The notes: generated by a model not told the origin, from the sequence alone. DNA of 64,000 nucleotides from Micractinium sp. NFX-FRZ (GCA_029339195.1 JAPTJF010000111.1:62001-126000), one strand, 5' to 3'; shown: positions 12,516 to 25,100, numbered from the stretch's first letter. Numbers and translations: made by a program.

Positions 12516-12877
12516 ACATCAATGTCATTCCTGTCCACATGTGTTTGACAATGCCCGGGCTCGAGCTCTGCTCTGCTCTGCTAGCACCCCTTCTTCTCTC
12601 CAATCCCTGCCCCGCGCACTGCATCCACCACCCCTCCCTCAGCTCTCACTTTGCAGTATCCCCCATCGCCCCCACAACACAACACACCTTAGGGGGCAAG
12701 CTGCGTGATGCCCGTGCCTCAAAAAACGTATGCTCACTCATTTTAGCCACCCACTGTCCCACCTCTCCAACTGCATTGACCCATGAGCGTCTTTTCCCCC
12801 TGCCCTGAAGCTGCCCCGTTACTATCCACACATGCAACGTGCTGAGGATCAACCGAACTCTTAAGTATCCCATGAAG

Positions 12878-12882
12878 TGTAA
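12878..12882 (+). terminator. TGTAA poly(A) signal candidate for AOX
   Basis: TGTAA, the usual chlorophyte polyadenylation signal, is the one I found downstream of the AOX stop, about 810 nt away. That distance makes it tentative. Confidence 0.4.
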
Positions 12883-13481
12883 GGCACCGACCGCAGAAGG
12901 TGCACCGGCTAGCCACTGAAGGGGGGAGCGCTCCGACGGCAGACGGGGCACCGCGCAAGAAGCTGTGATCCAGGACGTGCTGACCTTGTCACAGGTCAAG
13001 ATCCAACCCCACACAGTGCATGGACAATCGCATGTCAATTAATAGCATGACTTCGCCGCCCGGCGTCATGCTGCGCCCGCGCTGGGGCGGGCGGCGGCAT
13101 GCCGCTGCACCGCTTCGGCTGCACCCGAGGGCAGCGGCGTCTCGTTTGCCGCTTTTATTCGCCCTGTGATCACGTTGCGATGGCGTGCCGGCTGGGGCGG
13201 CACCCCTTGAGGTGCGCTTGGCGTCACTCGGCGCGGGTAGCGAGCTGTAGCGAGCCTGTGATCCCCCCAAATCACTGTCTTCTATATCGCCATATCTATG
13301 CAGGCGCCTCAGCGCTGCGGTGCGGGCGCAAGGCACCGCTGCCGCTGCTGGCGCCGGTGCCGCCACGTCTGGCACCGGCCCGCGCTGGCCGGCAGCCGTT
13401 GCCTTGGCACATGTGGTGTTCAACCCCAGCCGCTGCCTTTGGAGCAGCAGCTCAGCAGCAGCGGCGGCAGGCGGGCCCCCC

Positions 13482-16477
13482 ATGCTGTCGCCACATGCCG
13501 CCGAGCTTGTTGGCATCAATGGCAGCAGCAGCTCTGCGGGCCGGCCGCCCCTGCAGGTGCAGCTGGTTCGTGACTTCATTCACGACAGCCTGTACCACCC
13601 CACCCAGGGTTACTTCAGCAAGCAGACTGCCACAGGTGGGGTGTCTGTAACAGCAAGGGTTCTGGGCAACGCTGCAATCACACTGTGCTGAGGGCGCCGC
13701 TGCCGGCATGCCGCAGCACTCTGCCCTGGGCGCTGGTGCGAGCGCTCTGCCATCCGCTCATCCCGCACTGACACTGTATCCTGCCCCTCCCTGCAGGTGC
13801 CGCGGTGGTGGGCAGCCTGCAGCAGCCTCTCGACTTCCGGCGGCTGGCGGGGCAGACGGAGTACCTTCAGGCAGTACAGCAGCAGTACCGCCTGCTCCAG
13901 GCCTCCTGGCTGACCCCGGTGGAAATCTTTCAACCCCACTACGCCCGTGCCATCGCCGCCTGCATCCTGAAGCGCTGGCAGGCGCTGCCGGATTTTGCGA
14001 CGGGCGATGGGGAGCAACATGCAGCAGCAGCAGAACGGCAGGCGGCGCCAGCAGGCGGCGCGGCAGCATCGCAGCAGCAACGGCAGCGTCGCCCTCTGCC
14101 GCCGTTGCGGATTTACGAAATCGGGGGTGGCACCGGCACGCTAGCCCTTAACATCCTGGTGCGCCGCTTCACTGCACTCTTATGATCCACACGCTCATGT
14201 GGCAACCATGCTGCCGCCCCTGCGCTGCTGATGCCCTGCTTGCCCTGCCAGTCTAACAGTGCACTGGTGCAGGTGTCACACTCCCTTATTGATGGGCTCT
14301 ATTGTCCCACGCCTGCTGCTGCTGCTGCCTGCTGCCTGCAGGACTGGCTGCGCGCCGAGCACCCCGCCGCCTACGAGCGCTGCCAGTACTCGTGCATAGA
14401 AATCAGCCCCGTGCTGGCGGCGCGGCAGCAGCAGCGGGTGGCAGAGGAGGGTGGGCACGGCGGGCGGTTCAGCGTGCGCCGACATGACGCCGCCGATGCT
14501 GCCGCCTGGGCGGCAGCAGACGCCGCAGTGGGGGCTGCTGCCGGGGCCAACCATGCAGCGGCAGGCAGCAGCGCCCCTGTGCAGGAGCAGGAGCAGCACC
14601 AGCAGCAGCCGTGCTTTATTGTCATGTGTGAGGTCCTGGACAATCTGCCGCACGACAGGTGGGGGTTGGGTGGGGCTGCAATTGTTGACGGAGGGGGGCC
14701 TGGAGGGCATGTAGTGTGCATGCCACTGTAACGGCCAATTGGGCAAGGCACATCAACGCGCATTAATGCATCAAGCGCTACCCCACCGCAGCGCTGCCTG
14801 CCCTCCCTCTGTTCGCCTGCTTACATTGTCATGCCCAAAATTGCCACCTCCCAACCCTGTGCGCAGGGTGGTGCGCGACGCGCACAGCGGCGAGTGGCAG
14901 CAGACACTGGTTGCCAGCAGCAGCACCGTAGAGGAGCACTTTGAGTTGACGGTCCCCGTGAGCGACCCGCTGACAGCACGCTGCCTTGCGGCACTAGAGG
15001 ACGGCAATGGGGGCGGGGCCAGCAGCAATAGGGATGGCAGCAGCAGCAGCCGCAGCAGCAGCAGCGGTGTGCTGCGCGGTCTGGCCCAGTCGGCTGCACG
15101 GGCGTGGCGCAGGGTGGTGGGGGAGGCCGGCGCCGATGTGCGCTGGCTGCCCACCGGCTGCCTGCACCTGCTGGACACGCTGCATGAGGTGAGCGGGGCG
15201 GTGGGGTCGATGTGAGGTGTTGGCTGCTGCTGGTGGGCCACAGGTGCGGGAGGCCACCGGAGCGGGAAGAGGGAGCTGCCACGGTGCTCCAAAGTCTGGG
15301 TGTCCACGGTGCGCGCCTCCCAGAACCTCCTCCACTCCATCCCGCTCCCCCCACCGTACGCTCAACCCTTCCAACCCCCGTCTTTACCCTGCGTACCTGA
15401 GTGCCTGTACGCCCTCTGCTGCCCTGAACCACTGTCATCTCAGGCAACTCGTACATGCCCCCAATTCAACTGCAGGCACGGCCCAACCACACCCTCATAG
15501 CGGCCGACTTTGACGCACTGCCCGAGGTGTCGGTGGCGGGGGTGAACGCGCCGCTGGTGGCAACCACGGTAGGTGGGCGGGCGCAGGCTGAGGAACAGGA
15601 AGGGTGCTGTGCGCTGGCAATAGGGGACAGCCAAGCAGGCTGGCAGGCGTCGCGCAGGTGGGCAGGTGGAGGGCAGGGGAGGTTCGTTGACAAGCAACTT
15701 GGCTGCCTGCCAGGCGCCCACCCTCTCCTGCATGTTCCTTGCCCAGACACGGTGTTAGCCACTGGGCATCCCCACCCTCACGCCTCCACTCCTGCCTGCC
15801 TCATGCCTCTGGTCCCTCCAGGGGGCGCCTGTCCACCCTGCCCCTCCCCCCCGTCTCACGCTCTGGCCTCGCCTCGCCCCTCCACTCACGCAATGAAGGT
15901 GGGCGGCACCACAATCGACCACGGGTCCTACCTGGTGCCACGCGGCTCAGCAGACATCTTCTTCCCCACGGGTGGGTGGAGTGAGGTGGGAGGAGCAGGG
16001 GGGCATGCAGCTGGGCTGGGGAGTGGCGAGCCGGTGCTCCCGGCATGCAGGTGCTCCCAAGTGCGTGCTCATGTCGTCGCAGACAGTGGGCAGTGTGCAT
16101 GTTCCACCACCTGCGCTGCATCTGAGTATGAACCCCTCACCCATGGCCCCGCCCCACTGCTCCCGGCAGATTTTGACCTGCTGTGCGCGCTGTACCGCCA
16201 GGCGGCTGCAGCGGCAGCGGCCCCCCGCGGCAGTCAACCCAGCAGCACCGCCGGCAGCGAAACAGCGGCGGCATTAGACGACCTCGGCCCAACAGGGAGC
16301 GGGCCCACGGCAGCAGCAGCAGAGGAGGCAGCAGCCTCAGCGCAGCACCTGCCCACCGCCGCTTTCATGCGCGCCCACTGCCCCGACGTGGGCGCCACCG
16401 CTACCGCTAGCGGCTACAACCCGCTGCTGGAGGATTACTCCAACTCAGCCTTCTTCCTGGGCAGCAGCACGCCCTAG
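13482..16477 (+). CDS. MidA/NDUFAF7-like (DUF185) SAM-dependent methyltransferase
   Basis: NDUFAF7 (MidA) proteins are mitochondrial arginine methyltransferases needed for complex I assembly; plants also have divergent DUF185 members. Coding blocks are 13482-13635, 13797-14158, 14342-14658, 14867-15188, 15476-15568, 15899-15971 and 16170-16477, about 542 aa. Visible motifs are DSLYHPTQGYFSKQ near the N-terminus, the SAM-binding glycine loop EIGGGTGTLALNIL (about residues 159-172), a post-loop acidic CIEISPVLA, CEVLDNLPHDR (about 269-278), GGTTIDHGSYLVPRGSADIF and a C-terminal YNPLLEDYSNSAFFLG. The set fits the plant DUF185 branch better than animal NDUFAF7. The start is uncertain. The open frame continues upstream of ATG 13482 to a stop at 13248 without another ATG, so an upstream exon with the targeting peptide (for example from ATG 13099 or 13189) may be spliced on. 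Low-complexity Ala/Gln and Ser inserts interrupt the enzyme. Confidence 0.85.
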
Positions 16478-17274
16478 GCGGGACACGCTGGGCAGGGGGG
16501 GAAGGCTACGAAGAGTAGTTGACACTTGCGTTCGGTATAGAAATCCAACCTTTATTGGCTGTTTTTCTTCTGACAACAGAGTCAAACATCTATTGTTGTT
16601 CGCCTCGGGCACATGTTTGAAGGATGCAGCAGCCGGCCACCCCTGTTCCCCGTGTTAAGCTCACGCTGCCACAGCAGTCAGTTGGTTACACTGAGGGTGG
16701 GTTGCAGGTGCTGCTGTTGCCTGCTGCCGCCTGCCGGGCCGGGCGGTGCTGGCGGCGGGGTGGTCAACAGTGTGTCATTTTTGGGTGCATGCAGAGGCAT
16801 GCGGCGGAAGGGAGTAAGTGGGGGGGCGGGGAGAAGGCAGTCAGGAGGGGAGCAGAAGGAGAGAAGAGAGTTGGCAGGAAGCAAAGGGGGAGCAGGAGCG
16901 GGGGAGGTGCTAGCAGCGGGGAGCAACAGCCTTGATGCCAGACACGCAGGGGCGTCAGCCCCGGCGGGGGTGCAGGCCTGGGGAGGGCAGCTGTGGGCAG
17001 GGGTGGGCGCCTGCACGCTGTCCTACGGAGGCAGCGACGCGGCGGCCGCCTTGACCACAGCCTTGATCACTGTGTGCAGCAAGCTGAGCAGAGTAGCGCG
17101 GCTGGCTGGGTCCCTTGCCGGGCTGCCAATGCTACTTGATGCATCCAGGATGCCGCCAGCAGCTAGCCAGGCGCAGGTACAGACCCTCTGCTGCCGCTGC
17201 CAACGCTGCCTATGCTAGGCAGCCGCCAGGCGGTTGGGGGCTGCCGTGCCGTGCGGGCCGGGGCTGTGCGCCGC
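16478..17274. other. Convergent 3' intergenic region (DUF185 gene / SmE)
   Basis: About 0.8 kb between converging stop codons. It should contain both 3' UTRs. A minus-strand TGTAA lies at 16690-16686. A short minus-strand open stretch ending near 17025 looks vaguely protein-like but has no start or homology that I can see. Confidence 0.6.
16686..16690 (-). terminator. TGTAA poly(A) signal candidate for SmE
   Basis: Plus-strand ttaca, i.e. TGTAA on the minus strand, about 585 nt beyond the SmE stop. Tentative because of the distance. Confidence 0.35.
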
Positions 17275-18107
17275 CTACTTGGCTGCCTGCATGAGCGTGA
17301 TGGTGTCCCCCTTGAGCAGGATGCGGCCCAGCGCCTTCCGAGTCTTGCGCTTCACTGCAGGGCCAGGCGAGGCGGGGAGGGTGCAAGCGGCAGGAGGGTG
17401 AACGCCAGGGCGCGGCCAGCCTCCCGGCAGCTGGTTACCCCACAGAGCTTTGAGCAGCAGCTGGCGGCGTTGCTCTTGTCTTGATTGCTGCCGCACAATT
17501 GTTGCTGCAATGGCTGATGGCGCCCGTGAAAGTAGTGTCATCAAATCAGCACAGGCTTGCACAGGTCGCACGCAGGTGGGGTAGCGACGGAAGTGTGCAG
17601 GCAGCAGAACGACAGGTGCCCACGCACCCGACACCTCCTCCGCCTCGTCCAGCACAAGGTTCATGTACTCATCGAAACCCTGCAGGGCGGAAACAACGAG
17701 GCACACATGAGAAGCAGCAAGCGGGCATGCGGACAGTCGTCAAGGAGACGACAACAGCGGGCAGGCGGGCAGAGCAGAACGGCAGGCGGCGGCGGCGGCG
17801 GCGGCCGGCCGCTGTTGCCTGCCCAGCTCACAATGATGCGCCCCTCGATCCGCAGATCGTTGTGCTCATACAGCCATATCTGAATTTTCTGTCGGCTCTG
17901 CAGAAACCGGAAGATCAGGTTCTGCAAGGGAGCAAGGGGAGTGCAGCGGCGCGGCGGTGGGCGTGAGGCTGGCTGACAGCCTCCGCGGGGCAGCCATCGG
18001 CGCTGTGCTGCAACGCTTGGCGGCCGTGCAGGCCGCCCATTGGCCGGCCAGCCCCCGACAGCACTCACGATGGGTTGCGTCATAATACGCTTCACTTTCG
18101 GCGGCAT
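17275..18107 (-). CDS. SmE: Small nuclear ribonucleoprotein E (SmE)
   Basis: SmE is one of the seven Sm-ring proteins that load on U1, U2, U4 and U5 snRNAs in the spliceosome. Exons on the minus strand are 18107-18069, 17921-17832, 17679-17628 and 17354-17275; phases close to give 86 aa (the human protein is 92). It begins [13 protein letters not shown]. The Sm1 motif follows ([19 protein letters not shown], then [21 protein letters not shown]), and then the Sm2 motif ([15 protein letters not shown]). All four exons match SmE closely, so only the short N-terminal extension differs from animals. The start ATG at 18107 is the only Met in frame before the conserved block. The gene is divergent from the TVP15-like gene and convergent with the methyltransferase. 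Confidence 0.97.
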
Positions 18108-18678
18108 CTTGGCTGCTGCTTGCTGCGAGGGGGCCCGGTGGCAAGGAGGGCTGGGCGGCAGAGAGCGGGGCAATCACGAGGGCGGAGGGAGCAAGAGCAG
18201 CCGGGGCAGAGACGTAGATGAGTGGGGAGGGCGATGGTGGGGCTGAGCCAGCGTGCAGCGCCCATCGAGGGCCGGAGGACCGGCGCTTTCCACCATTTCG
18301 CGCGCGAAAACTTGGACACCTCGCTCACTCTCTCGTTGTGTCGCGATCAGCTGAACACACCGCTCGGACGTCTTCTGTATCATTTTGAGACGCTGACCAG
18401 ACGCCGTTTCACGCCCCTTCGATTGTGTCACGGCAAGTGGGCTGGCAGCCTCTACCCAGCGCTATCAGATCACGCAGGGGGCGCCGCCGGCACGACCGTG
18501 ATATCAGTGCGTCCCGTGAAGTGACACGGGCAGCGCACCTCCCGCTGCCGCTTGCCATACCCGCCGCGACGCGGCCGCCCTGTGGCGCTCCTCCGGCCGC
18601 AAGGCGGCCAGCGGCGGCGGCCTGCCACCCGCCGGCTCCAGCGGCCAGCTGCCCGTCTCGCGCCCAGCGCCCGCAGAC
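18108..18678. promoter_or_regulatory. Divergent promoter region SmE / TVP15-like gene
   Basis: The 571 bp between divergent ATGs are open to both transcription units. I see no convincing TATA box or named element. Confidence 0.5.
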
Positions 18679-20882
18679 ATGAACGACCGAGCAGAGCTGC
18701 TGCCGCTGACCAGCGGCGGCGGCAGCAGTGCGCCGCTGGCGGGGGCGCCCCGCCACCGCGGGCACGACTGCCTGCTGCACACCTGCCGCATCTTCAATTT
18801 CTTGACCGCACTCTGCGCCTTGCTGTGCGCTCTGGCGTTCGGCATGGCCATGTGGGCGCGCGGCGAGGCGCCCTTGAAGGTGCAATGAGGGGCTGGGTGC
18901 CGTGTTGTTGACCAAAGTATCGCCGGGGTGTGTGGCTGGTGAAAGGAGCCGCTGCTGGGGCTGCATGGCAGCTCGTTTTGCGTGCATGCACGCAAGGTAT
19001 GCTGGGGTTGGGTGGCGTGGCAAGTGCTGCTGTTATGCCCCATGCTGGCATGCTCATGCCGCTGATGCTGGGGCTGCTGGTGCCCCTCGAAGCCCCCCTG
19101 TTTCACAACGGCTGCAGTCAATTGGCGTGCTGCCTGCCGCCTCCTTGGGGCTTGTTCAACGCTCCTGCCCTCTCTGTGGCCGCCCCCCATGTCACCACCC
19201 CCACCCCTGCTTCCCCTCCGCCGGCATGCCTGAGCCAGCAGCAGTCTACCTCGAGGGTTCTGCTACATCTAGTACCGGGCAGCCGACGGAGTTCCTCCCA
19301 ACATCTCTGCCCCCCGTGCACGTGTGCCCCTCGCAGGACGCCTACTTTTACAGCGGCCAGGCCGTGCGCGTGTTTGGCATCGCGCTGGCGCTGCTGGTGG
19401 TGATGGTGGAGACAGAGTGGCACCGCGTGCTGGCGCTGGCGCCGCTGCTGGACGCCTGGCTGGGGCGGGGGCTGCTGCAGGTGGGGTGCGCTGAAGGAGC
19501 GAGTATCGAGATTGGGTTGGTTCAGACGAGAGCGCTGAATGGTGGTGTTGCTGCTGGATGCCTGGCTGGGGCCGCAGGCTGGTGCATGCCACGGGCGGCA
19601 GCAGCAGGCGGGGAGGGGGGGCCAGCAGGGGTGGGTGTGAGGGAAGAGAGGGTGCTGGAGTGCTTGCCCCCTCCTTACTATATCCCCCCTGCCCCCCCCA
19701 CCCTGTCTCGTGAGACCGCTGGTGGCTCCCCCTGGACTTGAAATGGAATTGATTGATTGATTGATATATGCACCCCCTGCTCAGGTGTAGACGCCACCTG
19801 TCTCCCCTGCGACGTCTGCTCCCAGTTGTCACCACATGCGTGTTGCCTCCCCTGTCCCCTTCCTGCCCCAGATATTTGAGGCCACCCTGACCTACCGGGA
19901 GGCCTACCCCAGCGGCAGCACCGACTTCCACAAAAGCCTAAACCTGTACCGCTCAGGTGTGGGGGGCAGGGGAGGGCGTCATGGGTGGTGGGTTGGTTGG
20001 TAGCTCAGTCGGGCGGCAGGTTAAAGCCACAACGAAAGGCGCACTGAAAGCGGCGTGCCTTGCGCAAGCATGGTCGACATGGCACGGCAGTGATGGGCAG
20101 GGGGCAGGCAGGCAGGCGGGCGGGTGCTTGGTTTGTGCCCCGGGCAAGGGGCTGTTGGTGGCAGGGATGTCAGCTAGCAGGAAGCAAGGGTGGGCAGCGG
20201 CTTTGCGTGCTCCCGCCGTGATGTGGCATACAAGCGATGCCCACAAGGCATCATGCTTTGCGGTTGTGTCACTCTCTGAACTGGCCTTTCTGTGCTCTGG
20301 TTACACAAGCCAACCCTCCTTCCTCTGGCCCCCCGGACCTCCCCCTGCAGCTGCCAGCCTGAGCCTGCTGGTGTGCGGCACTGTGTATATCCTTGGGGCG
20401 GTGACATGCATCGGTTTCATCAAGAACGGTGCGCACAGAGTGTGCTGTGGTGTGTGGGTGCCCCGTAGCTGTCTAGAGGAGGGGTGCACGCGTGTGCATT
20501 GGTCACTGTACAGGTGGTTGGCAGACCTGCTGCCGTGGGCTCCCCGATCCCGCTCCCTTGCCCACCCACCCACCACCAGCATGGCTCTGTGGGAGTTGCG
20601 GCAGTGTGGTATGGCTTGGCCAGCCTGCGGTGCATTGCCGGACTGAGGTTGGCCCGTGAAGCAACAGTTCTAAGGACCCCTATGCCAACGCCTCTGCTTG
20701 CTCCTCCCCGTCCTACTTGTTACCACCCCGCAGCCAAGCAGCGGCAGGAGGCAGTGGTGACAGCCGCGGAGGCTGAGCTGGAGCGGATGGAGCGGAGGAA
20801 GAAAGATCTAGAGAGGCAGCTGGGGAGGACGTCGGCCACAGGGGGGCCCGGGGTGGGCCTGCAGCTTCCGGCGCGCGACTGA
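18679..20882 (+). CDS. COPI-associated / TVP15-like Golgi membrane protein
   Basis: Exons are 18679-18879, 19337-19480, 19872-19956, 20351-20428 and 20734-20882; phases close to 218 aa. Exon 1 carries a hydrophilic N-terminus and a first membrane segment (about residues 38-57, FNFLTALCALLCALAFGMAM). Exon 2 has a second membrane segment with VFGIALALLVVMVETEW and then WLGRGLLQ. Exon 3 gives IFEATLTYREAYP, and exon 4 a membrane segment ending YILGAVTCIGFIKN. Exon 5 is a charged coiled coil (RQEAVVTAAEAELERMERRK) and a Gly-rich tail. The order R..FG, ETEW, GRGLLQIFEATLT resembles the COPI-associated (TVP15) family of small tetraspan Golgi proteins, which I infer from pattern alone. An intron after exon 2 carries a decayed copy of exon-2 sequence. 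Confidence 0.65.
19444..19573 (+). repeat. Partial exon-2 copy in the following intron of the TVP15-like gene
   Basis: The exon segment gctgctggacgcctggctgg (from 19444) recurs at 19550 inside the intron with a single C-to-T change over 22 bases. The offset is 106 bp. The copied piece lies just inside the donor side of exon 2. Confidence 0.8.
19748..19765. repeat. (ATTG)n microsatellite
   Basis: A run of about four tandem attg units followed by atatat, inside an intron of the TVP15-like gene. Confidence 0.85.
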
Positions 20883-22163
20883 TCCGCGATGTGCAAGCCG
20901 CACATGAGGATCACGTACTGCCTGGGGATGTGTCACTTGTACAGTACTCCCATCGCATGAAATTGTGGCCCTCCAAGCTCCTGTACCCACACTACCTCGC
21001 TTGGCACGCCGGCCATTCTGCACTCTCAACCCTCAACCCACCCACATCTGCTCGCTCTGCCGTGCATGCTGCGTTGTTTGGTTACACGCATACATTCACG
21101 TCAACGCCGGCAGCAGCGTGCCCTCGGGCGCCAGAGCTCAGTGAAGCGTCCAACCAGGAAGGGGAAAGCAGGCAGCGGCAACAGGCCACGACAGAATCAG
21201 AGAGGTAGGCGACGAGGCGCTGTTGGGTGGGAGGAAAGTAGGAAGAGTGTTGGGGCGGGGGTACGGGAGGGCAGCAGCCGGGCCAGGCAGCCACAAGCAA
21301 ACCCAGGTAAGCAGCAGCACCGCACTGCCCCACACCCAGCCACACTGTGCCCGCTTGCCAGCGATCTCACAACGGAGAGGGGGTGGGAGGCCCGCTCACA
21401 CTGCATCTGCTGCCGCCCACCCCGCCAGAACTGCTGCTGCCATGTCCCCGCACGTTGCATTGCCAGGTCAGGGTTGCACAGGAAGGAACGGGGCAGGCTG
21501 GGACGCTGATGGCACAAAAGGGCGCCTGCCATGGCAGCAGAGCCGGCGGGTGGGGCAGGTGCTAAGGATTGCGGGAGAGAAGAGGAGGGCACACGGGGTG
21601 GGGGCGCTGCCGGGTCTATAGACGTGAGCATGCACAGTGTCATGAGCGAGACCAAGAATGTGGTGAAAATGAAAGGGAAAAGCAGGCAGTTCCGATATCG
21701 AGGATGACTGGTGACGCAGGGAGGGGGCAGCGCTAGAGACTGGAAGTGCAGCACAACAGAGCAGGGGGGGGAGGAGAGGGGGTAGAAGGGAGATCAAGGG
21801 GGCGGTTCTTACGAGGAGGGAGGGACACGGGTCGTGCGTTTGGTAGGCAGGTTTGGGAGGGGGGGGCGCCAGCGGGGCAAGGCTGCGTTCCCAATAGGAG
21901 GGGGTGTGCAGCCGCGCAGCAGGCGCTGCCGTGAAAAAATGACATAGGGACATCACAGATTCGATACGGGTTCTTTTAGTTACGATGGGCCGGCCGGGGG
22001 CTCTCGACGCGTTGTTGGCGCCAGGGCAGCCCAAGACCAGAGGTCCTCGGCCTCCCAGCTGCCCGGCACGGCGAGGCAGGCTGCAGAGGTGTGGGCATGG
22101 CGGGCGGGGCCCAACGGCGGGCGCTGCCCAGCCTTGCAGTTGGGGCGCCTCGACCATTCCTGC
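20883..22163. other. Convergent 3' region, TVP15-like gene / transporter
   Basis: About 1.3 kb between converging stop codons. Several open frames exist on both strands but they are Ser/Pro/Arg-rich and shadow each other, with no recognised motif. I see no TGTAA close to either stop. Confidence 0.55.
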
Positions 22164-25100
22164 TCAAGCATAGAAGCTGTTGGCGCCATTGGCGCGCTCC
22201 TCTGGCTGCGCCACGTGGTGGCGGCCGTTGGCGGAGACGGGGAGCGCCGACGCCGAGGGGCTCAGGTGCTGCGAGTGCTGGCGGGCGGGCAGGCAGCCGC
22301 CGCGGGTGAGAGCAGCCTCCCACAGGTCGGACACTGCACCAGGGTGGTGTGTGGGGAGGGGGGGCAGGTGGAGGGGGTGCGGATGCTGTGACAGCGGGAG
22401 AAGAGCACTGTTGTGGGGAGTTGGATGCAGGCTCCCCACGTGTGAGCAGCGAGCCCTGCTGGGACTTGCTGTGCTGCCACCCCAAGCACACCGCCCCGCC
22501 TGGGAACACAGGAAGCGCCGGCAAGCAGGCGCGCCGGGCAGTGCTGCACCAGCGCCTTCTCTCCCTGCCGGCCAGCGCTCACCCCAGTGCGCGGGGGTGC
22601 CAAAGGTGAATGAGTAGGCGGAGCCGACAAAGACGGTGCCGCCCACAAAGTTGCCCAGCGTGGCGGGGATCAGGTTCTTCACAATCAGCTCGCCTGCAGG
22701 GTGGTGGGGGGCAGGGGGCAGGGGGGTTGGGCAGGGTGAGGCGCAGCAGGGGGTGGTTGTGGTGGCAGCGGTGGGAGTGGTGCAGCCGCGTGTGAGAGCA
22801 TGCACAGCGTGAGCCTGCCAGCCCCCCACCATACCCCGCGACACTTTGGCCTCGCCGAACTGCCAGCCTCGCTCACCCACGGAGATGCCGCTGCCGAGTG
22901 CCATGGAGAGGGGGATGAGGTACATGTTGGCGATGCAGTGCTCAAAGCCCCTGCAGGGTGGGCCAGGGCCAAGGATGCAAACAGAGGTGAACCCCAATGA
23001 CCTGTGGTTGCAGTGGCGAGTCCTGGGCCACAGCACTGGTACCGTCTCCAGCCCGCCCTGTCGCACACTCTTGCGCTCGGTGCACAGCAGGCAGCACATC
23101 AGCTGACACATGACGACAAAGGCTGAGCTGGCAAAGACATTCCGTCACACCTCCGCCGCCTTGCAAGCCCTACAAGTACCCATGGTCATCATCCGACTTT
23201 GTTTGCAAGCTCACATGGAGACGAAGGCTGAGTTGGGGAGGAAGATGCCGATGAACTTGCCGGGAAGGTCTCGGGCCATGTTTCCCTGCCACACAGCCAG
23301 GCAGACGAGCCAGTTGCACAGGATGCCTGCGGAAGGGGGCAGCGGGGGGGGGGGGGGGGGGGACGGAGGAGGCAGGGGGGTGCTGTGGTGCACAGGACAC
23401 AGCAGGAGGCTGGTGTGCCCGCTACCCAGTTGCAGGGGATGCCTGGCAGAGATGGGAAGGAGCGCAGGCGCTGGGAGATGGGGGGGAGGGAAAGGCAGCT
23501 GGAGAGTGCGGCCACGGGCCGGCAGGCTGATGGGCAGGCAGGCAGGCGAGGTGAGGAGGCAAGCGGTCGGGCAGGCCATGGCTGCGTCGCCTGGCTGCCA
23601 CGGAGAGGCTGCTGCTGCATCGCAATGCGCTGCACAGCACTGCGCCAGCAGGGAGAGGTGGCACTGCAGCAGCCAGGCCCGGCCAGCCAGCCGGCACGAG
23701 CGGCGGCAACAACAATAGAGGCGTGCACGCCGTCAGTGCATGCAAGCTGCTGCCTGCTCACCCTTGCAGAAGGTCACGCCAAAGGAGTGGCTGACCTTCT
23801 TGTGGGCCAGCCTGCAGGGAGGGAAGACAGGGGGGCGGGGCAGCGAGGTGTGAGGTGAGGGGCGGCAGCTGTTGCGGTGGCACAGGGTGCAGGCACGGTT
23901 CCCTTGAACGCAGGCCGGGCAGGTGGGCACATGGTCATGCGTGTGCAGGCCAAGCCATTCACCAACGCCGCCACCCCACACAACAGGCAACCGCCAGCTC
24001 TCAGCAGCCCACCCCACACAACCCACCGACACTGCCCCGCCCGCGTTCGCCCGCCACGACACCTCCACACAGCTTCACATATTGCCCCCAAACCACCCCA
24101 CCCACTCATTCATCCCCCTCGCTCACCCCTGCGCACACACTGCACACCTTCCACCCCAGGCCCACACCGCCCCCCCACCCCCCGCTCACTCGATCACAAA
24201 GTCTTCTCGCCCCTCAAACACGCCGCCTCCCAGCATGAGGCCCACCAGCAGCAGGGAGCCCAGCAGGTTGCAGAAGTACGAGGTGGCCAGGCAGCGCAGC
24301 ATGCCCAGCAGGCCGTACCGCCCTGCGGGACAGGTTCCGGGGGGCGAGGGCGAAGGGGGTGAGGGTGGGGCGGGTGGTGGATTGGGCGAGGGAGCAGAGG
24401 TGGCCCCCGGAAGCGGCGGCCCATCTTCACTGAAAGCGCAGCTCCAGCAGCAGCGCAGCAGCACTAGCAGCGGCAGCATGGCACACTGCCTTCTGCCACC
24501 GCGATGGGGCAGCACAGCACAGCGCGGCACAGCACAGCCCGGCAAGGCAGCACAGCGCATGCACACGCGCGCGTAGGCCAAACACCGCACAGCGCAGCAC
24601 CAACGCGGCATGCACCCACCTTCCGCCACCGCGATCGTGGTGTACATGCAGTTGGAGGTGAACAGGTCGGCGCCCGCCACCACGCAGAGGGTGAGCCCCA
24701 TTGGGAAGCCTGGGGGAGCGGGCCGGGGGGAGGAGGGATGGGGAGGGGAGGCAGGGCACGGGTGGGCAGGGGTCGGAGGGGCACGCATGGTATCCAGGGG
24801 CATTGTTTTACGCAGAGCCGAGGCTGCCGAAGGGTGAGGTTGACCTGCCATGGGGCGCTCATTCTGTGCTGCATGACTGCCCCGGTATCCCACCCCAAGC
24901 AGTGCGCAGCAGCTCACCGTAGATACCAAAGATGAGGTTGAAGTATCCGGGGTTGTTCTTCCGGATCTCGGGGCTCAGCTGGCCGCCCACCAGGCAGCAC
25001 AGAGAGTAGCCCAGGCCAATGTATGCGCCTGCAGCCGGGTAAACACAGGGAGCAGGGCAGGGGGGCAGATGGCGTAGTGTTGAGGGCAACTGCCGTCTGT

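Larger units (their letters stand above)
12067..13481. other. AOX 3' region and upstream region of the DUF185 gene
   Basis: About 1.4 kb between two genes on the same strand. It includes the AOX 3' UTR, a perfect 29-bp tandem repeat (12455-12512), a TGTAA at 12878 and, towards 13100-13480, a GC-rich part that may hold the 5' exon or transit peptide of the methyltransferase gene. No independent gene is supported. Confidence 0.6.

Noticed and set aside
13099..13650. 183-codon frame overlapping the start of the DUF185 gene
   Set aside because: It overlaps the conserved methyltransferase exon in another frame. Its first part might be a spliced-on targeting peptide, but nothing fixes the splice, so it is not listed as a gene.
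16613..17218. 201-codon plus-strand frame and a short minus-strand stretch between the DUF185 gene and SmE
   Set aside because: The plus frame starts at a non-ATG codon, is Gly/Arg-rich and lies in a 3' spacer. The minus stretch is under 60 codons with no start.
21197..22157. Minus-strand ORFs of 185 and 229 codons in the 3' spacer
   Set aside because: Ser/Pro/Leu-rich, mutually overlapping, no motif, and they lie where 3' UTRs are expected.
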